NCBI GenBank assembly: GCA_959347315.1
Contig: OY365810.1
Span: forward strand, 10,015,647-10,079,646
Direction of reading: 5' to 3'
Source: Bimastos eiseni
Taxonomy: Eukaryota > Annelida > Clitellata > Crassiclitellata > Lumbricidae
Length of the DNA stretch: 64,000 nucleotides
Shown: positions 37,530-50,510 of the stretch, in pieces
How the letters are laid out: each line of letters starts with the position of its first letter
How positions within the stretch are numbered: the stretch's first letter is position 1
Notes under the pieces: model-generated
Databases searched by the model: none
Told to the model about the DNA's origin: nothing
What the model saw: the letters and a program-made list of their open reading frames with translations, nothing else
Program-made: the position numbers and the translations under genes

Positions 37530-40500
37530 AAGGCTGGACTGTATCAGCCAAGTGTTTATCATGCCCTGGTCGTCATATTCCTTGAGTTCTTCAGTTGGGG
37601 GCTTCTCATGTCACCCGTCATAACGGTAGGTTTCATGCGCTTCCTTATTGAAAGTGCATGACATGGCTGCTACTATGGTGCATTAGCCATGGATGGCTTA
37701 ATAGTCATCTTCTGACGCAATTTGTTTGGTCTTCATTGCATTGGTCAGTTCACGAGTTCTATGAGGTGGAGACCATTATTTTTACAGTATTTTATAACCA
37801 TAACCAAATATTTTTATTGCTCTCTGACAATTCATCAGAAAAGTAAGCAGGCAAACAAATGACTGCGATCAATAGGGATGGATTCAAACCCTAAAGGGAC
37901 CGTGGTCCCACTAACAGGATCACCCATTACATAGGTGATTGATGTCGTATTAAATCATATTATTGTACCTTAGAAAGAGTAAATGGTTGCCTTATTTAGG
38001 GCATCCTCGTGGCTTCATATTTGTAATGTGTATATGCTTTCTTGATACCTTTCACTTTATAATATTATGATCTGTTACATGATTTGTTTTATGTCCCAGG
38101 AATCTTGGCTTGATAATACTCATAACATTTATAGGATGCATCGGTTTTTATTAAAGGAATAGATGAGTAATGTACTCGGAAATACTGCTTGGTATTCACT
38201 GGTATTATTATGTTTATAATATTATATTTTAGCATTGTAATAATAGTATGATATAATTATGGTTAGTGATATTTTTGCATTGTAATAATAATAATAATAA
38301 TAATAATATAATAAAATACTAATTAGTGATATTTTTTATAATTGTGAGTGTGGTATATCATTTTTTTGATGTTTGTTTTCTGTGTGGCTTTTAGGTTCTT
38401 GATGAAAATTTTGGCAAGGATGCATTTCTGTTGAATGGTCTCATTCAGGGAGTCAAGGTGTGGTTGTCTTTCCTCTAGATTTAGTGCACTGTTGAGGCAT
38501 GTTTTATAAAAGGGATTGGGATTGGCTAATTGATTAAAAGGCAGAGAAGAATTGCTTAACTTTTGCAGCCAATAGATTAAGAAGTGGTGAGGAATGTAAT
38601 ACTTTCAAGCTTTACTTTCCTGTTATATGTATCAATCCATAGAAAGCTCTGTTTCTGGTGAAACAAGGGAGGAGATATACAGTTAAGGCTAATGGCAGAC
38701 AGATTCAGAATTATCAAGAAATTCAAGGAGATACACAGTTGGATGATGTACAGACTTAGATAGACTTGTAGAGTCAGGTGACTAAACTGACAGATGCAGA
38801 AAGGTGGATTTATAGAGACTGTCATAGACAGATTTGGAAAGAAAAAAACTGCAGACATGCCAAATTCCTTTGAGTATCACATGGAACTGTTTTGCAGGCT
38901 CGAGATCGTTTGTTGTTCCCAGGGGAGATGGATGCATGCATTCTGCTGATGGGAAATGGAATTGGCCAACAGAGATACAGATCAATGAAGTTGTTGCACA
39001 CTTGACTAAACATTGCAACGGATGCACATGTGCCGTTGAATAAACAGTGATAATTATTAGGGCAATGATTTTTATTATGGAAATTGTTTTAGTGATTATG
39101 GTATCGCTGTTGATCACAACAATGATGAATATGATTGTGTGTATTTTTAATACAGGGCATCCTGTCATTTCTCAGTGCCCCACTTGTCGGTGCCCTGTCC
39201 GATGCCTGGGGCCGGAAACCCTTTCTTCTGCTCACCGTTTCGTTCACTTGTGCTCCAATACCACTCATGAAATTCAGACCAATGTGAGTTTCTTTCTATC
39301 ACCAATACTGCCATTGTCCTTAGCAGCATTTATGAGCATTACATAAATTTGGTTTGGCTTGAAATACCTCTGTTGTGACATGACTGACTGGCTGGCTGGC
39401 TGGATGGATGGATGGATGGATGGATGGATGGATAGATGAATGAAGGAATGAATGACGGATTGGCTGACTGACTGACTGGCTTACTTGCTTATCGGTTCTT
39501 GGCATCATCACACATATTACCTCACACGGTTTGGTTTTGGTTGAAATAACTGACATTGTGAACTGATTTCATTGATTGATTTACTAACTGACTGATTAGT
39601 TCATCTATATATTGCTGGTGTTTTTGGTTGCTGCTGAGAAGTTCCTTTGAAGTGGTGCTATATTTGTCTTCTTCTTCATTTCCTGGGATTAATCCCTCGC
39701 TGGGGATGGGTCAGCCAATCAGGTTCTTTTCTCCAGCAAATTCTGTCTGCAGCATCCTTGATTTTCAGTTTGTGCAGTTTGAGATCCCTTTCAATCACGT
39801 CACTCCATCTCTTCTTCTGTCGTATATATGCGTCTAATGTTATTTTAGCATTACGTTGCTATGTTACGGTCCTTCGATTATATACTGATGTAAGAACTTA
39901 TTTAATTATAATTTTCAGCTGCATATCATTACTCAAGTGCAAAGTTTGGGAGTCCTCCACTGGAGTGGTTATTGTTGTCATGAAGGCATTTCTTATTCAT
40001 TCTGGTATATACTTTGGAACTCATTCACAAAGTTTTAAGTATATATATATCTGTATGGAAATGAACAATGTGCCAAATATTGAGCTCTGTATGTTTCAGG
40101 TGGTATTTTACAATTCTCTCGCTGTCTGGTGTTTTCGCCGTAACATTCAGCATCATCTTCGCTTACGTTGCCGATGTAACAACAAAAGAAGAGCGCAGTG
40201 CAGCGTATGGTCTGGTCAGTCTCTCTTTATCCAAGCATTGAGGAACAACATCATCATGTTGCCAATACAGTAGAAATTTAACACATATCCTTGAGCAGCA
40301 TTTGGTGTCCTATTATTACCAATGGCCTGTTTGTTAAGAGAATTATGGCTTGAAACATAGCATCTCTGTGCGGTCATTAAGTTTCATTATTTGTATCATG
40401 TTCTACTTACACTAATTACTCAAATTATTACCTAGGTGAAAAGAGCACTATAGGGATGACTAGGTAACCTAGATTAGCTTCACCTCCTTTTCGTAGCAAT

Positions 40501-40841
40501 GTAGGTATGTAGGTGCAATTTGTTCATTTATTTCAATACACTTAATATAGCATATTTGTGGTGTATGATCAAACACTGTACGTGTGGCTAATTAGAAGAT
40601 CTAAACGAGTGCATTTAAGACAGTTTGAATGTGCGGTGCACAGAGTCGAAGGCAACATGTTTAAATAATAAGTGTATGCACACCTCATGATGGCATCTGT
40701 ATAGTCATGATACCTACAGCTTAAAGGTATATCCATGTAACCTCATGAATGCAGAAATGTACCAATAACTGTTGTGATTGATTAGGTGTTTGATAGGTGT
40801 TATGTAACATATATAAATAAATATAGTCACATGAATATATA

Positions 40842-40887
<46 letters not shown>

Positions 40888-41062
40888 TATATTTCAAAGC
40901 AATTATAATGTATCTTGCCATGTGTATGATACCTTTTAGAGATCTAGCAAAGGTGATGCTAATGGCTCAGTAAAGATAGTATTTTCAGGCTTTAGCATTG
41001 GTACTAAGCATTCTTGTTTATTCTTATGATAGGGTTGAACAGATTTGAGTGAAATACTGATT

Positions 41063-41131
<69 letters not shown>

Positions 41132-44100
41132 TTTTGGTTGTGGAACAGCCACAGCACAATACATACCTCGTGAACTTATCTCAACATCTTAGTGCAATGG
41201 GTCACAGACTGAAGTTACATTGTATTCTGTCACCTTTGTGAGGTTCTTGGAATGTATTATGTAACTGTTCAGATGAATGTGTGCCTACAAGGCCCTGCAT
41301 ACATTGCTTGATCGTGATCATTGAATATTGAGATCCTCTTATTCAAGTGTTGGGCTAGGGACATTGCTTAAAATTCTTACTCATTCATGAATCTTGAAGA
41401 ACTGCTTTTTCTAATGAGCTGTTTACTAAGCCTGGCAAAAACAGTTTTTTTTATATTCTGTATCACACACTGGTGGGTGCCACTCACTGCCACTGGCTGG
41501 GCAATATCCTTTTCATTTTCTTGTCACTTTAAAAACATAAAAATCCAAACTTATCTTTTCACAATTACCCATGCTTTTGAGGTGAATGGAGAAATTAGCA
41601 ACATATAAGAAGCTGACTTATTAAGTATTATAATAATAATAATAATGATGATGATGATGATGATGATAATAATAATTATACACTAATTAAAATAATGATG
41701 ATGATGAATGTGTGGTTTTGTCATTTTAACAGGTGTCAGCGACATTTGCTGCCAGTCTGGTGACGAGCCCAGCAATTGGCGCCTACCTTGGTAGCATGTA
41801 TGGCGACAGTCTGGTTATAGCTCTAGCATCTGCAATAGCACTTTTGGATGTGTTCTTCATCATGGTTGCAGTTCCAGAATCTCTTTCCGAAACGCGGCAT
41901 CCTGAGGCACACCATATGTCCAAGCTGTCTTGGGAAAAGACCGACCCCTTTGGCGTAAGTCTGTTAGATTCATGCGCTCAGATTGATAGTTTCAATGCTT
42001 TGATTGTATCTTGTGGTTTAAACATTGCCTTTGATGGTTAGTTTTGTGTGATTATAGGACTGGGAAAAAGTTGGATAACATGCTGGACTGGCAGATATTT
42101 GTTTTGAGAGTTTTGCCATTCGTCCACGCCCTAGCCAACTCCTCAGAACTCTTGGGTGAAGCCCAAAAGTTCAATTAACAACCGAGAAATTGTCCAACTA
42201 ATGCTCGCCTTTGTAACATCTGGTCCGATTGAATTAGATTAAGTAGTACTATGCAATTCGTGTAGTGTAATGGTTTGCAGTGTTACATTCCATATATATC
42301 TCAATAAACGATAATATTTATTGAAAAACTGAGCTATTATGAGTACATTGACTGTACACTGTCTGTGGGAGTGTGAAACAATGAGGCAGAGGACTGGCCA
42401 CCTGACTCATATGCAGAGGCTGAGAAAATGAAGTCTGTAACATTTCATACCGATGGCTGCCTGGCCTAAGAGACTTCTCTTGTTCTTTTTTTCTTTGTAT
42501 GATTATGGCTTCATGACATATTTTGTTTTTAGTTGGATACGAGTGACCAGCTTATGCTTTGATATATCTAATGGTTGCTTGTGTTTTATTGTAGTCCCTT
42601 AAACGGATTGGAAAGGACAAACTGATTCTCATGTTGTCTGTTACGGTTTTCCTCTCATATCTTCCAGAGGCCGGCGAATACTCAAGTTTTTTTGTCTATC
42701 TTCGGCTTGTAAGTGAATTCCCGAATTCGTATAAATTACCTCTGCCTCAGTTGTGGAATGATTTTGTCTCCTTAGTACAAAATGACTGTACAGAATTTTT
42801 CCGCATTTCAAGTGACTGCAACCTTGTGTTTATTGACAGTGTTTGCACTCTTAAGTTCTTGTTAATCTTTCAAGAATAAAGTGTGGCAGAAGTGTATAGG
42901 AGACTTGTTAAAACCCTGACATTGGACGCCATATCCGGAGACACATTATAATGAGATTTTGTTTTTGGACTATATTCCCCACTGCAGTGTATCATAATTA
43001 AAGCTTAATGAGACTCTGTGGTATATTGAAAGTGAGTGTGTGTTTCTGTATATGAGGTTCTTTGTATGTATGTAATTTTGTGTGTAATCGTAAATTAATA
43101 CAGAAAGAAACTGAACAGAATTGCTCTCTATGCTAATCAAATATGACATAAACAAATTTTGAGAAAGCTAGTTCGCCGGTAGGCAATAGGGCTGTCAGAA
43201 AAATGTTGAAATGACGACCCGGGTACCCGTCGACCCGCGGGTTCGGGTACCCGTCCGCGGATATTTTGTTAGGAAATGTAGAAAATTGCGCATTTTTAGG
43301 GAATGTTGGGCACCCAAGAATCGATTTTCATTGCCCGGGCACTCAGCCAATATGACCAAGGGAATAGTTCTGGCATATGTTCATGTAAAATCGCGCATTT
43401 TTATGGAATTTCGGGTGCCCGAAAACCGATTTAATTACCTGGGTAGGAGGCAAGTAGTTCTCAGATAAATTCGTAAACTGCGACACTTTTTACTGTTTTA
43501 TGAGAATACAATGCAATGGAGATTTAGATAGGCTGTCAAAATGTAGAAAGAATGACTTTGCAGAGAAAGGTATTTGAATGGCTGCATTTTTTCCTAATAC
43601 TCGGAGTGTAAACCTGGAAAGACGAATGCAGAATCTGCAGTGCCAGATGTTCTGACCTGATGTGAAGGACATAGTAAGACAATCCAGATGAATTAATCCA
43701 GGTGAATTAATCCAGGTGAATTAATTGTGTTGTACTGTTTATAGGTCATGGGTTTCAGTCCAGCAAAGGTGGCGGGATTCACAGCAATGATTGGCGTTTT
43801 ATCAGTGGTAGCTCAGGTAATCATTAATGCAATTTTATTCATGGTGATGTTTACATTGTCTCCGTTATTCCACTTCTTCTTGCTCTGTAATAATGAAATT
43901 CACTTTTGAATTTCTTTATGCCTGACTCTATTTTTACTTTATATGATGCCTATATAATCATGATATCTTCCATATCTCTCTGCATTATTATTCATCTGAC
44001 TTGCTGTTGTTTAGTAGCCACCTCATTTGCTACTGTATTAATATCCATTAGCCATGTCGCTTGCTACTATATAATAGCCCATTAACCATCTCACTTGCCT

Positions 44101-47100
44101 CTGTATAATAGCCCATTAGCCATATCACATGCTACTGTGTAATAGCCCATTAGCCATATCACATGCTACTGTGTAATAGCCCATTAGCCATATCACATGC
44201 TACTGTGTAATAGCCCATTAGCCATATCACATGCTACTGTGTAATAGCCCATTAGCCATATCACATGCTACTGTGTAATAGCCCATTAGCCATATCACAT
44301 GCTACTGTGTAACAGCTGATTGGCTATATTGTATTGTATCGTATCTGGTTATTTATTTAGCGCTTCTTACAGTACTAACTATACAAAAAAGCACTCGCAG
44401 CTTGACAGCCCCGAGGAAATAACAAAGTCTTCAGGCAATAAGGGGATGAGGGTGGGAGCCCAATTAATAGCTTGCTACAGGTAACGGGGGGGGGCAGGTC
44501 ATTGCACATAGAAGGGCCCACAATGGCAAAGACCCGATGTTGAGTTATAGCAGTCTTTGCCCGTGGAACAAGAAGATCAAGTCGATCCGCAGACCGGAGA
44601 GGGTCGGGGGTGGGGGCAGCAGACAGAGGTTTTCTCACTAAGTCGCAGAGATATTGAGGAGCTTTACCCTGTTGAGTTCTAAGGACAAAGAGGAGTACCT
44701 TGTATTGGATGCAAGAGGGAATTGGAAACCAGTGTAGGACGTCGGTCATGTAGGTAGAAATGTGGGAGTAGCGAGGGAGATGAGCAATGAGTCTGGCTGC
44801 AAAGTTCATAGCAGACTGCAGGGAAGATAAGCGTGCCTTTGGAAGCCCAGCAAATAGTGAATTGCAGTAGTCCTAGTCAGTGCGACAACAGATGAAGGCA
44901 TGGACTATTGTTGTGAATACGGGAGAGGATACAGATCTTCTGATGGCTCTCAGACGCCTCAGGTGGTAGTAACATGAGCACGTCAACTGCAAGAGGTGCT
45001 CGGAGAAGGACAGGGTGCTATCAAGGGTGACACCTAAGTCACGGACACAATGGATGCAAATGTGACATCAGGATACATTGACGTGAGAAGTGGACGGTTG
45101 AGTATATGAAGCTGCTGTTTTGTTCCAAACCATATCAGTTGGGTCTTAGAGGAGTTAAGGTTAAGTCGATTGGCCGACATCCATGAGTGGTGATCATGTG
45201 ACAGTGAGTAGATTGATCCAACAAGAGAGAGCTGTTCTGCAGGAGGACCATGTACAAAGGTTTGGACATTGTCAGCATAGAGGTGGCCAGTGGCTAGGTG
45301 CTTTGCTATTGTATACTAGCCGATTAGCCATGTCACTTGCTACTATGTAATAGCCATCTGACCTGCTGCCAGTTTGTACTGTATAATGGGCACCCTTAAG
45401 AAGTGGGACTTTGTATAATTTTTTAGTTAATCTTTCTTGACAATCAAAGAAATAACAAGAGTGATGACTTGTATAAAATATTTACATTGTTTATGAAATC
45501 TATGCCCTTGTTTTGTGGTCTTTCTACAGACGGCTTTCATGTCTTTTCTCATGAAGCACTGCGGTAACAAGCGTACGGTCATTGTGGGGCTCGTCTTTGA
45601 GATGATTCAGCTCTTCATGATTGGGTTCTCCTCACAACACTGGTGAGCAGATTCTCTGGCAAGCAATTTTACTTTACTGGTGCTCGATAAAAGTGTGTGA
45701 GTAAGTGAGTATCAAAACCGAGTGGGAGGTTGAAGGGGTGACCTGTCTTTGATTGCTTTTAATATCTCTATGACAGCTAACTAAATCAATTTGTTATATT
45801 GTGATTTGACATTTATTCAACACACACATTTGAAAAGAATACTAGCCAAGAGTACACTTTGCATTAGCCTATCTTTTCTTAATGTTATTAAGAGTATAAA
45901 TTTCATCAGCAAACAAGACAAAGCTCTGTAACTGGAAAGCTCAATTTATCATAATTATGTCATTTATTTCCGGATTGATTTCTCACGTTCATGATATCTT
46001 GTGTCATATTGAGGTTGATTGCTTCATCTACCAAAGCAAATATTCTGTTGCCTTTAAAACCGACTTTTGGACTGTACTGTTCATTAAGCATGTCCAATGT
46101 ACCTTCTGTGCTGCAGCAAGTGTACCTTGTCTAGGGAAGATTATTTATGTGTGCAAGTCATGTATGTTTATTAGTTACTTTCACGTCATAGCTTCTTTTG
46201 TATTATTCTGTTGATAAATTATTGATGTGCTGTGCTCTGTACATGACCTCTTCGGTTTATGACCTTTTATCTATGGCCCTTGAGATTTTCTGTGCCATTG
46301 ACAGTCTCTTAAGTGATGTTGATTAGATGTTTTAGTACGGTGATAATTACCTATTACAGTTGCCAGTTGTAATTACTGTTGCTTGACTTATCTATGCACA
46401 TCTGTGAGGCTACTTTGATCTCAGAACCGTTTATTACCAAAAGCTGATGATAAGGCGGCATCTAATGATAGCAATCTAGCATAAACTGGAAGAAATTTTG
46501 GAATTTTGGACCCTATGCCAAAGACAACCAAATTTCACCTCATTACTGCGGTGTGTCAGTTTGTCTAATACGCGAAGATACATATATACCAGCGCGTGAC
46601 AGCCCTTGATCCAATACGCTACTGCCACAGGCCCAATATGTGCTTGCTCTTGGCCAATTACAAATTATCACTTATTATTATTGACAGCAGAGGCAGCACC
46701 AGCACTGTTCTGTCTCAATCAGCTTAAGATATCATTCAGGTTATCTCTGGTCAGATATGTTAAGCATAGAAATCACCTGTTTGAGAGGTTCTTAAGTGTA
46801 CTTGCAGCTACCAAAATACATGTTTACTAATACAAGGTTACAACCTGTCAACAGTTGATGCGTAATGGCGGCTCTGCTTCAGTTTGCTTGGCATGGTTTG
46901 GTTTGCAGGCTCTTGTGGTTATCGGGTGCAGTTGCCGCGATTGGCACAATAACATATCCCTCAATCAGCGTCTTTGTTTCGGCTCATGCCAGTCCAGATC
47001 AACAAGGTAGTCATTCGTTTTATCTCTAGTCTATGTGACAGTAGTCTCCTTTGTTTATTTTCTTGGTACTTCTTGCTACACCATCTTAGTTGCATTATTG

Positions 47101-50100
47101 GTGGAATGCAATAAGCAGACCAAAGATAATAGGTATGGAAGTTGAGAGAGAATAGTCTTAAGTTTGGACGTGAATGATATTCGAGGAATTTACAAACAAG
47201 CCTAATTGGGCAATGCAACTGTTTCATGCCATAACTAGAGTAATAGATGGATAAAGTCAGTTAAATTGGAGTTGAGTGTTTAATAATTGAAAGTTTATGA
47301 CTGCAGAAATGGGTGGATTGACGTTTTATAATTATGTTTAAATTGCAACTACAGCTTTGAATATTGATAGGCATCCTAATCCAACACTTCCTTAGTAGAG
47401 AGTAGGGACATATCGATCCTCATAGCTGTCAAAATTTCTTAGGCCGGGAGCGCCTCTGATTAGATATCTTCAAGGGGTGCTATTTCAAATATTTTTGATT
47501 GATTGATTGACTGAAAATCTCAAAATGTGGGTTAGTGAATGATTGCTTGCTTGGATGCAGAATAATTACAAGAATCACTAGTTGTTTCTATCATACCCAA
47601 ATGAAATTTCTTTTGTGTGTTGAAAACGATAACACACAACATTGTTCATACATCAATCAAAAAACAATAAAAAATACTTGATATAGCGCCCCTTCAAGAT
47701 ATCTACTCAGCTTTGCAACTTTGCAGATGATGAACAGTTATGAACATGAGTGAGTTGTATGAGAATATTCTGAAATTTTTATTTTGATTATCATGTAATA
47801 ACTGTAAACTGATGTTTAAATGCACTGGTCACAGTGGACTGGTAAAACAATTGCCAATCTACAGCATCAGATAGTCTGGGAGGCATTGTCCTAAGGAATT
47901 ATTTTGTTGTAATTTGTGCTTAGCAAACATTATGACATTTCTATTATGGCATATTGCAGTGAGTAACATCTGTAGCCTCCTATTTAGATTCACAAAGTCC
48001 ATGATGGGTCTTTGGTCTGATCTGTGAGATGTTATACTATCTGTTCCTGTAGGAGTGGCACAGGGAGTCATAACGGGCATACGAGGTCTTTGCAATGGTC
48101 TTGGACCAGCCCTGTTTGGCTTCATCTTCTACCTCTTCAAGGTTGACTTTGATGGACAAGGGCTGATGATGCCTACAAAAACGACAGTTGTCACAACGAG
48201 ACCATCGAATACCACCAGCCCAGCAACACTCACGGTACTTTGTTTTTACCCCTCTGCTTGATATTCCAGTTTTATTGAGCAAGTTTTCTGCTCTTTTAAT
48301 TTGTTGTTTACTGTTTTCGACACATTTAGGAGCCATTATGTATAACTTTCTATTTACAGACATTGCACTAATTGCATATGTCGATTTATATGATAGGAAA
48401 CTATACCTTTTTCATGCTGTTATATAGAGATGGGAACGATTAGTCGAATTGATAATCGATTGGAAATGATCTTCGCTACTGATATTTATTAATTTATTAG
48501 AATTAACCAAACAGCCTGTTGATTTGTTACATTGATAATTTATTAGAATTTGCTCCTGAAATTTGGCCTGTCGATTCGAATTTGAATTAACAAAATCTTG
48601 AAGCTATTCGGTAAGAATTAACCAAGCTTCAACAAACAGCTAATCAATTAGTTAATTTCCTAATTGATTAGAATTAGCACCTTAAATATGCATGTCGAAT
48701 AACTTCTTATACAAAATGGGCGGTTGACATTGTGGAATATGAGATTGACATTGTAGAGTGTGTGGTTTACATGTCTGAAATGTGTAATATAAATATTTTA
48801 TTGATTTGGTCAAGTCGCCAACTATGCAAAATTTAATTCTGTGGCCTGAAAGTTTATGTACCAGTTGAAATATGGTTTTACCCTGTGAGGAGGAGTATGC
48901 GATTGGATTTTCTAAGTATCTGTAGACACCTCATCTTACCTACATTTAGATTTTGCATAAGATACCTCAGACTAATCTGTTTTAGTGATGTAGTTATTAT
49001 CGTGTGTGTTGCAGTCGATCGTTCCTGGTCCTCCGTTTGCCTTCGGTGGGCTCATCGTCATACTCGCAATGTTGGTTGCCACGTTTATGCCGGTGAGTCC
49101 AAACTCCTCAGTCAGTCAATCAGATGATGAATCAGTTCAGCTAGAGTCTTCACTACCACCACCACTACCATCTGAACTGTTGGGTATGTACCTACTCCCA
49201 TCATCGTTACATGGCGCTTATAATCGCTTGATCGGATAAGCTGGACCGCATGGTGGTCCTTCTGTGTTGAAAGCACACTCTTCTCAAATAAATCTACAAA
49301 TCCATGTATAATCTCCGTTTAATGACTCATACTTACACACCGCAGTGTGATCGCAGATCATAGTAAGAATAAATAATCACTTGTTATTACAGGATTTGAA
49401 TTTAATTTTATGACAGCCATTCAAGGCTCCCATCATGTAATATGTCTGATTTAACTACTGCAACTGCCTAGCAAATGGAAGACTTGTCAACCTTATGCGG
49501 GTAGGGAAATCGATCTTGCTTCCTGCTGTTCTGCACGCCATTGTGTTATCCATTACGCTGCACTCCCTCCGCCCATTGCTTTATGCCCTTACCCCATGTT
49601 CATGAGGGAGAAATAAAACTGTGATATTCGATATAAAATTTACCATTTTATTCATGTTCTATTCTGCTTTGTGGAGTGTCTTACGTGCTCCTAGTTTTTA
49701 CATTATTCTGCTGAATCCTATGTTTCTGTAAGCTATTAACTTAATGTGCCATGCAACAACTGAAGCATTGCACTAAATATTAATTTGCCAACACTTTCCC
49801 TTTTTGTGCACTGACTTACAGTCGCTCTGTATCACAACAACTGCACAACACACATCCACACTCTACTTAATCTTTCTTAAGGCAATTATAGACTGACTTT
49901 ATAAGAAAGCAAATGTCTGCCTAATGATTGATTGACTAAATCATCAAAGCTCATTGGCTTGCATCTTACTTCTTTATCATTTGACTGAGACCTACATACA
50001 TTTAAAGATATTTCACTCCAGATCTCGTTTTATAGTATGTACATAACAGTTGTACAGTTACAGTTGTACAACTGTGCAGTTGTACAACATGCTATACAAG

Positions 50101-50510
50101 TTTTTAAAAGCAGTAAAAATGGCAGCAAAAATGGCAGTAAAAATGGCAGTAAAAATGGGTACAAGCCTGACAGTGAGGAGGTCATTGTCCATTTCATTTG
50201 AATTTAGTATATGTTTTCAAACATGTGAATATCTATCAGCTCTTCACTGGGCAACTGACATATCACATTTTGTTAAAGAAATAATAACAGTTCCAGTTCT
50301 TTATATTTTGGCTACACACGTGTGTAACCAATGTTTAGTTGACCAAATGAATCCAGTCTACAACTCTCGAGTTCCTGTTTCTTTTTTAGCGATGACGTAA
50401 AGACGATTTTATTAGAGATGATGTAATCGAGCAATTTGCTTTGCTGTTTTGTAGAAGGAGACCACTGCGAGAAAATGCCACTCATCACTACTGATGAAGA
50501 GTGTGTCTAG
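37530..50510 (+). CDS. MFSD14: MFSD14/HIAT1-family major facilitator transporter, exons 2-13
   Basis: Twelve exons join in perfect phase: 37530-37625, 38395-38457, 39156-39283, 40100-40214, 41733-41954, 42595-42708, 43745-43816, 45530-45642, 46909-47006, 48053-48234, 49015-49183 and 50455-50510, giving 475 aa to the TAG at 50508. The order of conserved blocks matches animal MFSD14A/B: PSVYHALVVIFLEFFSWG (TM1), NGLIQGVKG, the MFS motif-A loop GALSDAWGRKP, FAYVADVT, VSATFAASLVTSPAIGAYLG, FLSYLPEAGEYSSFF, ASPDQQGVAQGVITGIRG, SIVPGPPF. The usual 12 membrane helices are expected. MFSD14 proteins are orphan solute carriers; a mouse Mfsd14a mutant has a sperm-head defect, but the substrate is unsettled. 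The polar C-terminus ends EKMPLITTDEECV and aligns with the acidic, leucine-containing tail of vertebrate homologues. The length fits the family (about 490 aa with exon 1). No frame break was seen. Confidence 0.96.
38281..38313. repeat. (AAT)n microsatellite
   Basis: About ten taa/aat units just upstream of the MFSD14 exon at 38395. Confidence 0.9.
39384..39480. repeat. tetranucleotide microsatellite (TGGC/TGGA)n
   Basis: Runs of ctgg and atgg units in the intron after the exon ending at 39283. On the other strand they give a spurious SIHP-rich frame. Confidence 0.9.
40835..40892. repeat. (GT)n(AT)n microsatellite
   Basis: Alternating gt then at dinucleotides in an MFSD14 intron. Confidence 0.95.
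41065..41128. repeat. (TA)n microsatellite, about 32 units
   Basis: An uninterrupted ta run in the same intron as the repeat at 40835, ending 605 bases before the exon at 41733. Confidence 0.95.
41629..41706. repeat. (AAT)n/(GAT)n microsatellite next to a splice acceptor
   Basis: Two blocks of aat and gat triplets end about 27 bases before the MFSD14 exon at 41733. Confidence 0.9.
43187..43465. mobile_element. possible hAT-type element, one end
   Basis: It begins tagggctgtcag, a start common in hAT-type elements, and carries the palindromic GGGTACCCG motif repeatedly near 43218-43255. No matching right terminus or target duplication was found, so it may be truncated. The frame across it is probably not a gene. 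Confidence 0.45.
43990..44330. repeat. 34-bp minisatellite, left part
   Basis: Units beginning gcccattagccatatcacat start at 44111, 44145, 44179, 44213, 44247 and 44281 (period 34), with more diverged units to the left from about 43990. The array resumes at 45300 beyond a LINE. It lies in the MFSD14 intron between exons 43745-43816 and 45530-45642. Confidence 0.93.
44335..45297 (-). mobile_element. 5'-truncated family A LINE inside the minisatellite
   Basis: Read on the minus strand it begins near GHLYADNVQTF (a changed YADD box), continues SANRLNLNSSKTQLIWFG, then LHWFPIPSCIQYKVLLFVLR, GKAPQYLCDLVRKPLSAA and SADRLDLLVPRA, and ends in the 3' tail at about 44340-44365. Frames are broken and the catalytic domain is incomplete. 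A tattgtat string on both sides may be the target duplication. It lies antisense to MFSD14. Confidence 0.88.
45298..45385. repeat. 34-bp minisatellite, right part
   Basis: tagccgattagccatgtcac then ttgctactatgtaatagcc continues the array found at 43990-44330. Confidence 0.88.
47680..47714 (-). mobile_element. family A LINE 3' tail fragment
   Basis: It reads tgatatagcgccccttcaag then atatctactcag, the shared tail; only about 35 bp remain. Confidence 0.45.
48425..48690. mobile_element. possible hAT-type MITE fragment
   Basis: It starts tagagatgggaacgattagt and has repeated AATTAGAATTA/TCGAAT motifs. No second terminus with target duplication could be found. It lies in the intron between MFSD14 exons 48053-48234 and 49015-49183. 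Confidence 0.35.
49368..49515 (+). repeat. dispersed repeat, copy 2 (partner at 25425-25570)
   Basis: ttattacaggatttgaattt and the following 'atgacagccattcaaggc', 'aaatggaagacttgtcaacc' and 'atcgatc' parallel the copy at 25425. It follows the MFSD14 exon that ends at 49183. Confidence 0.65.
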
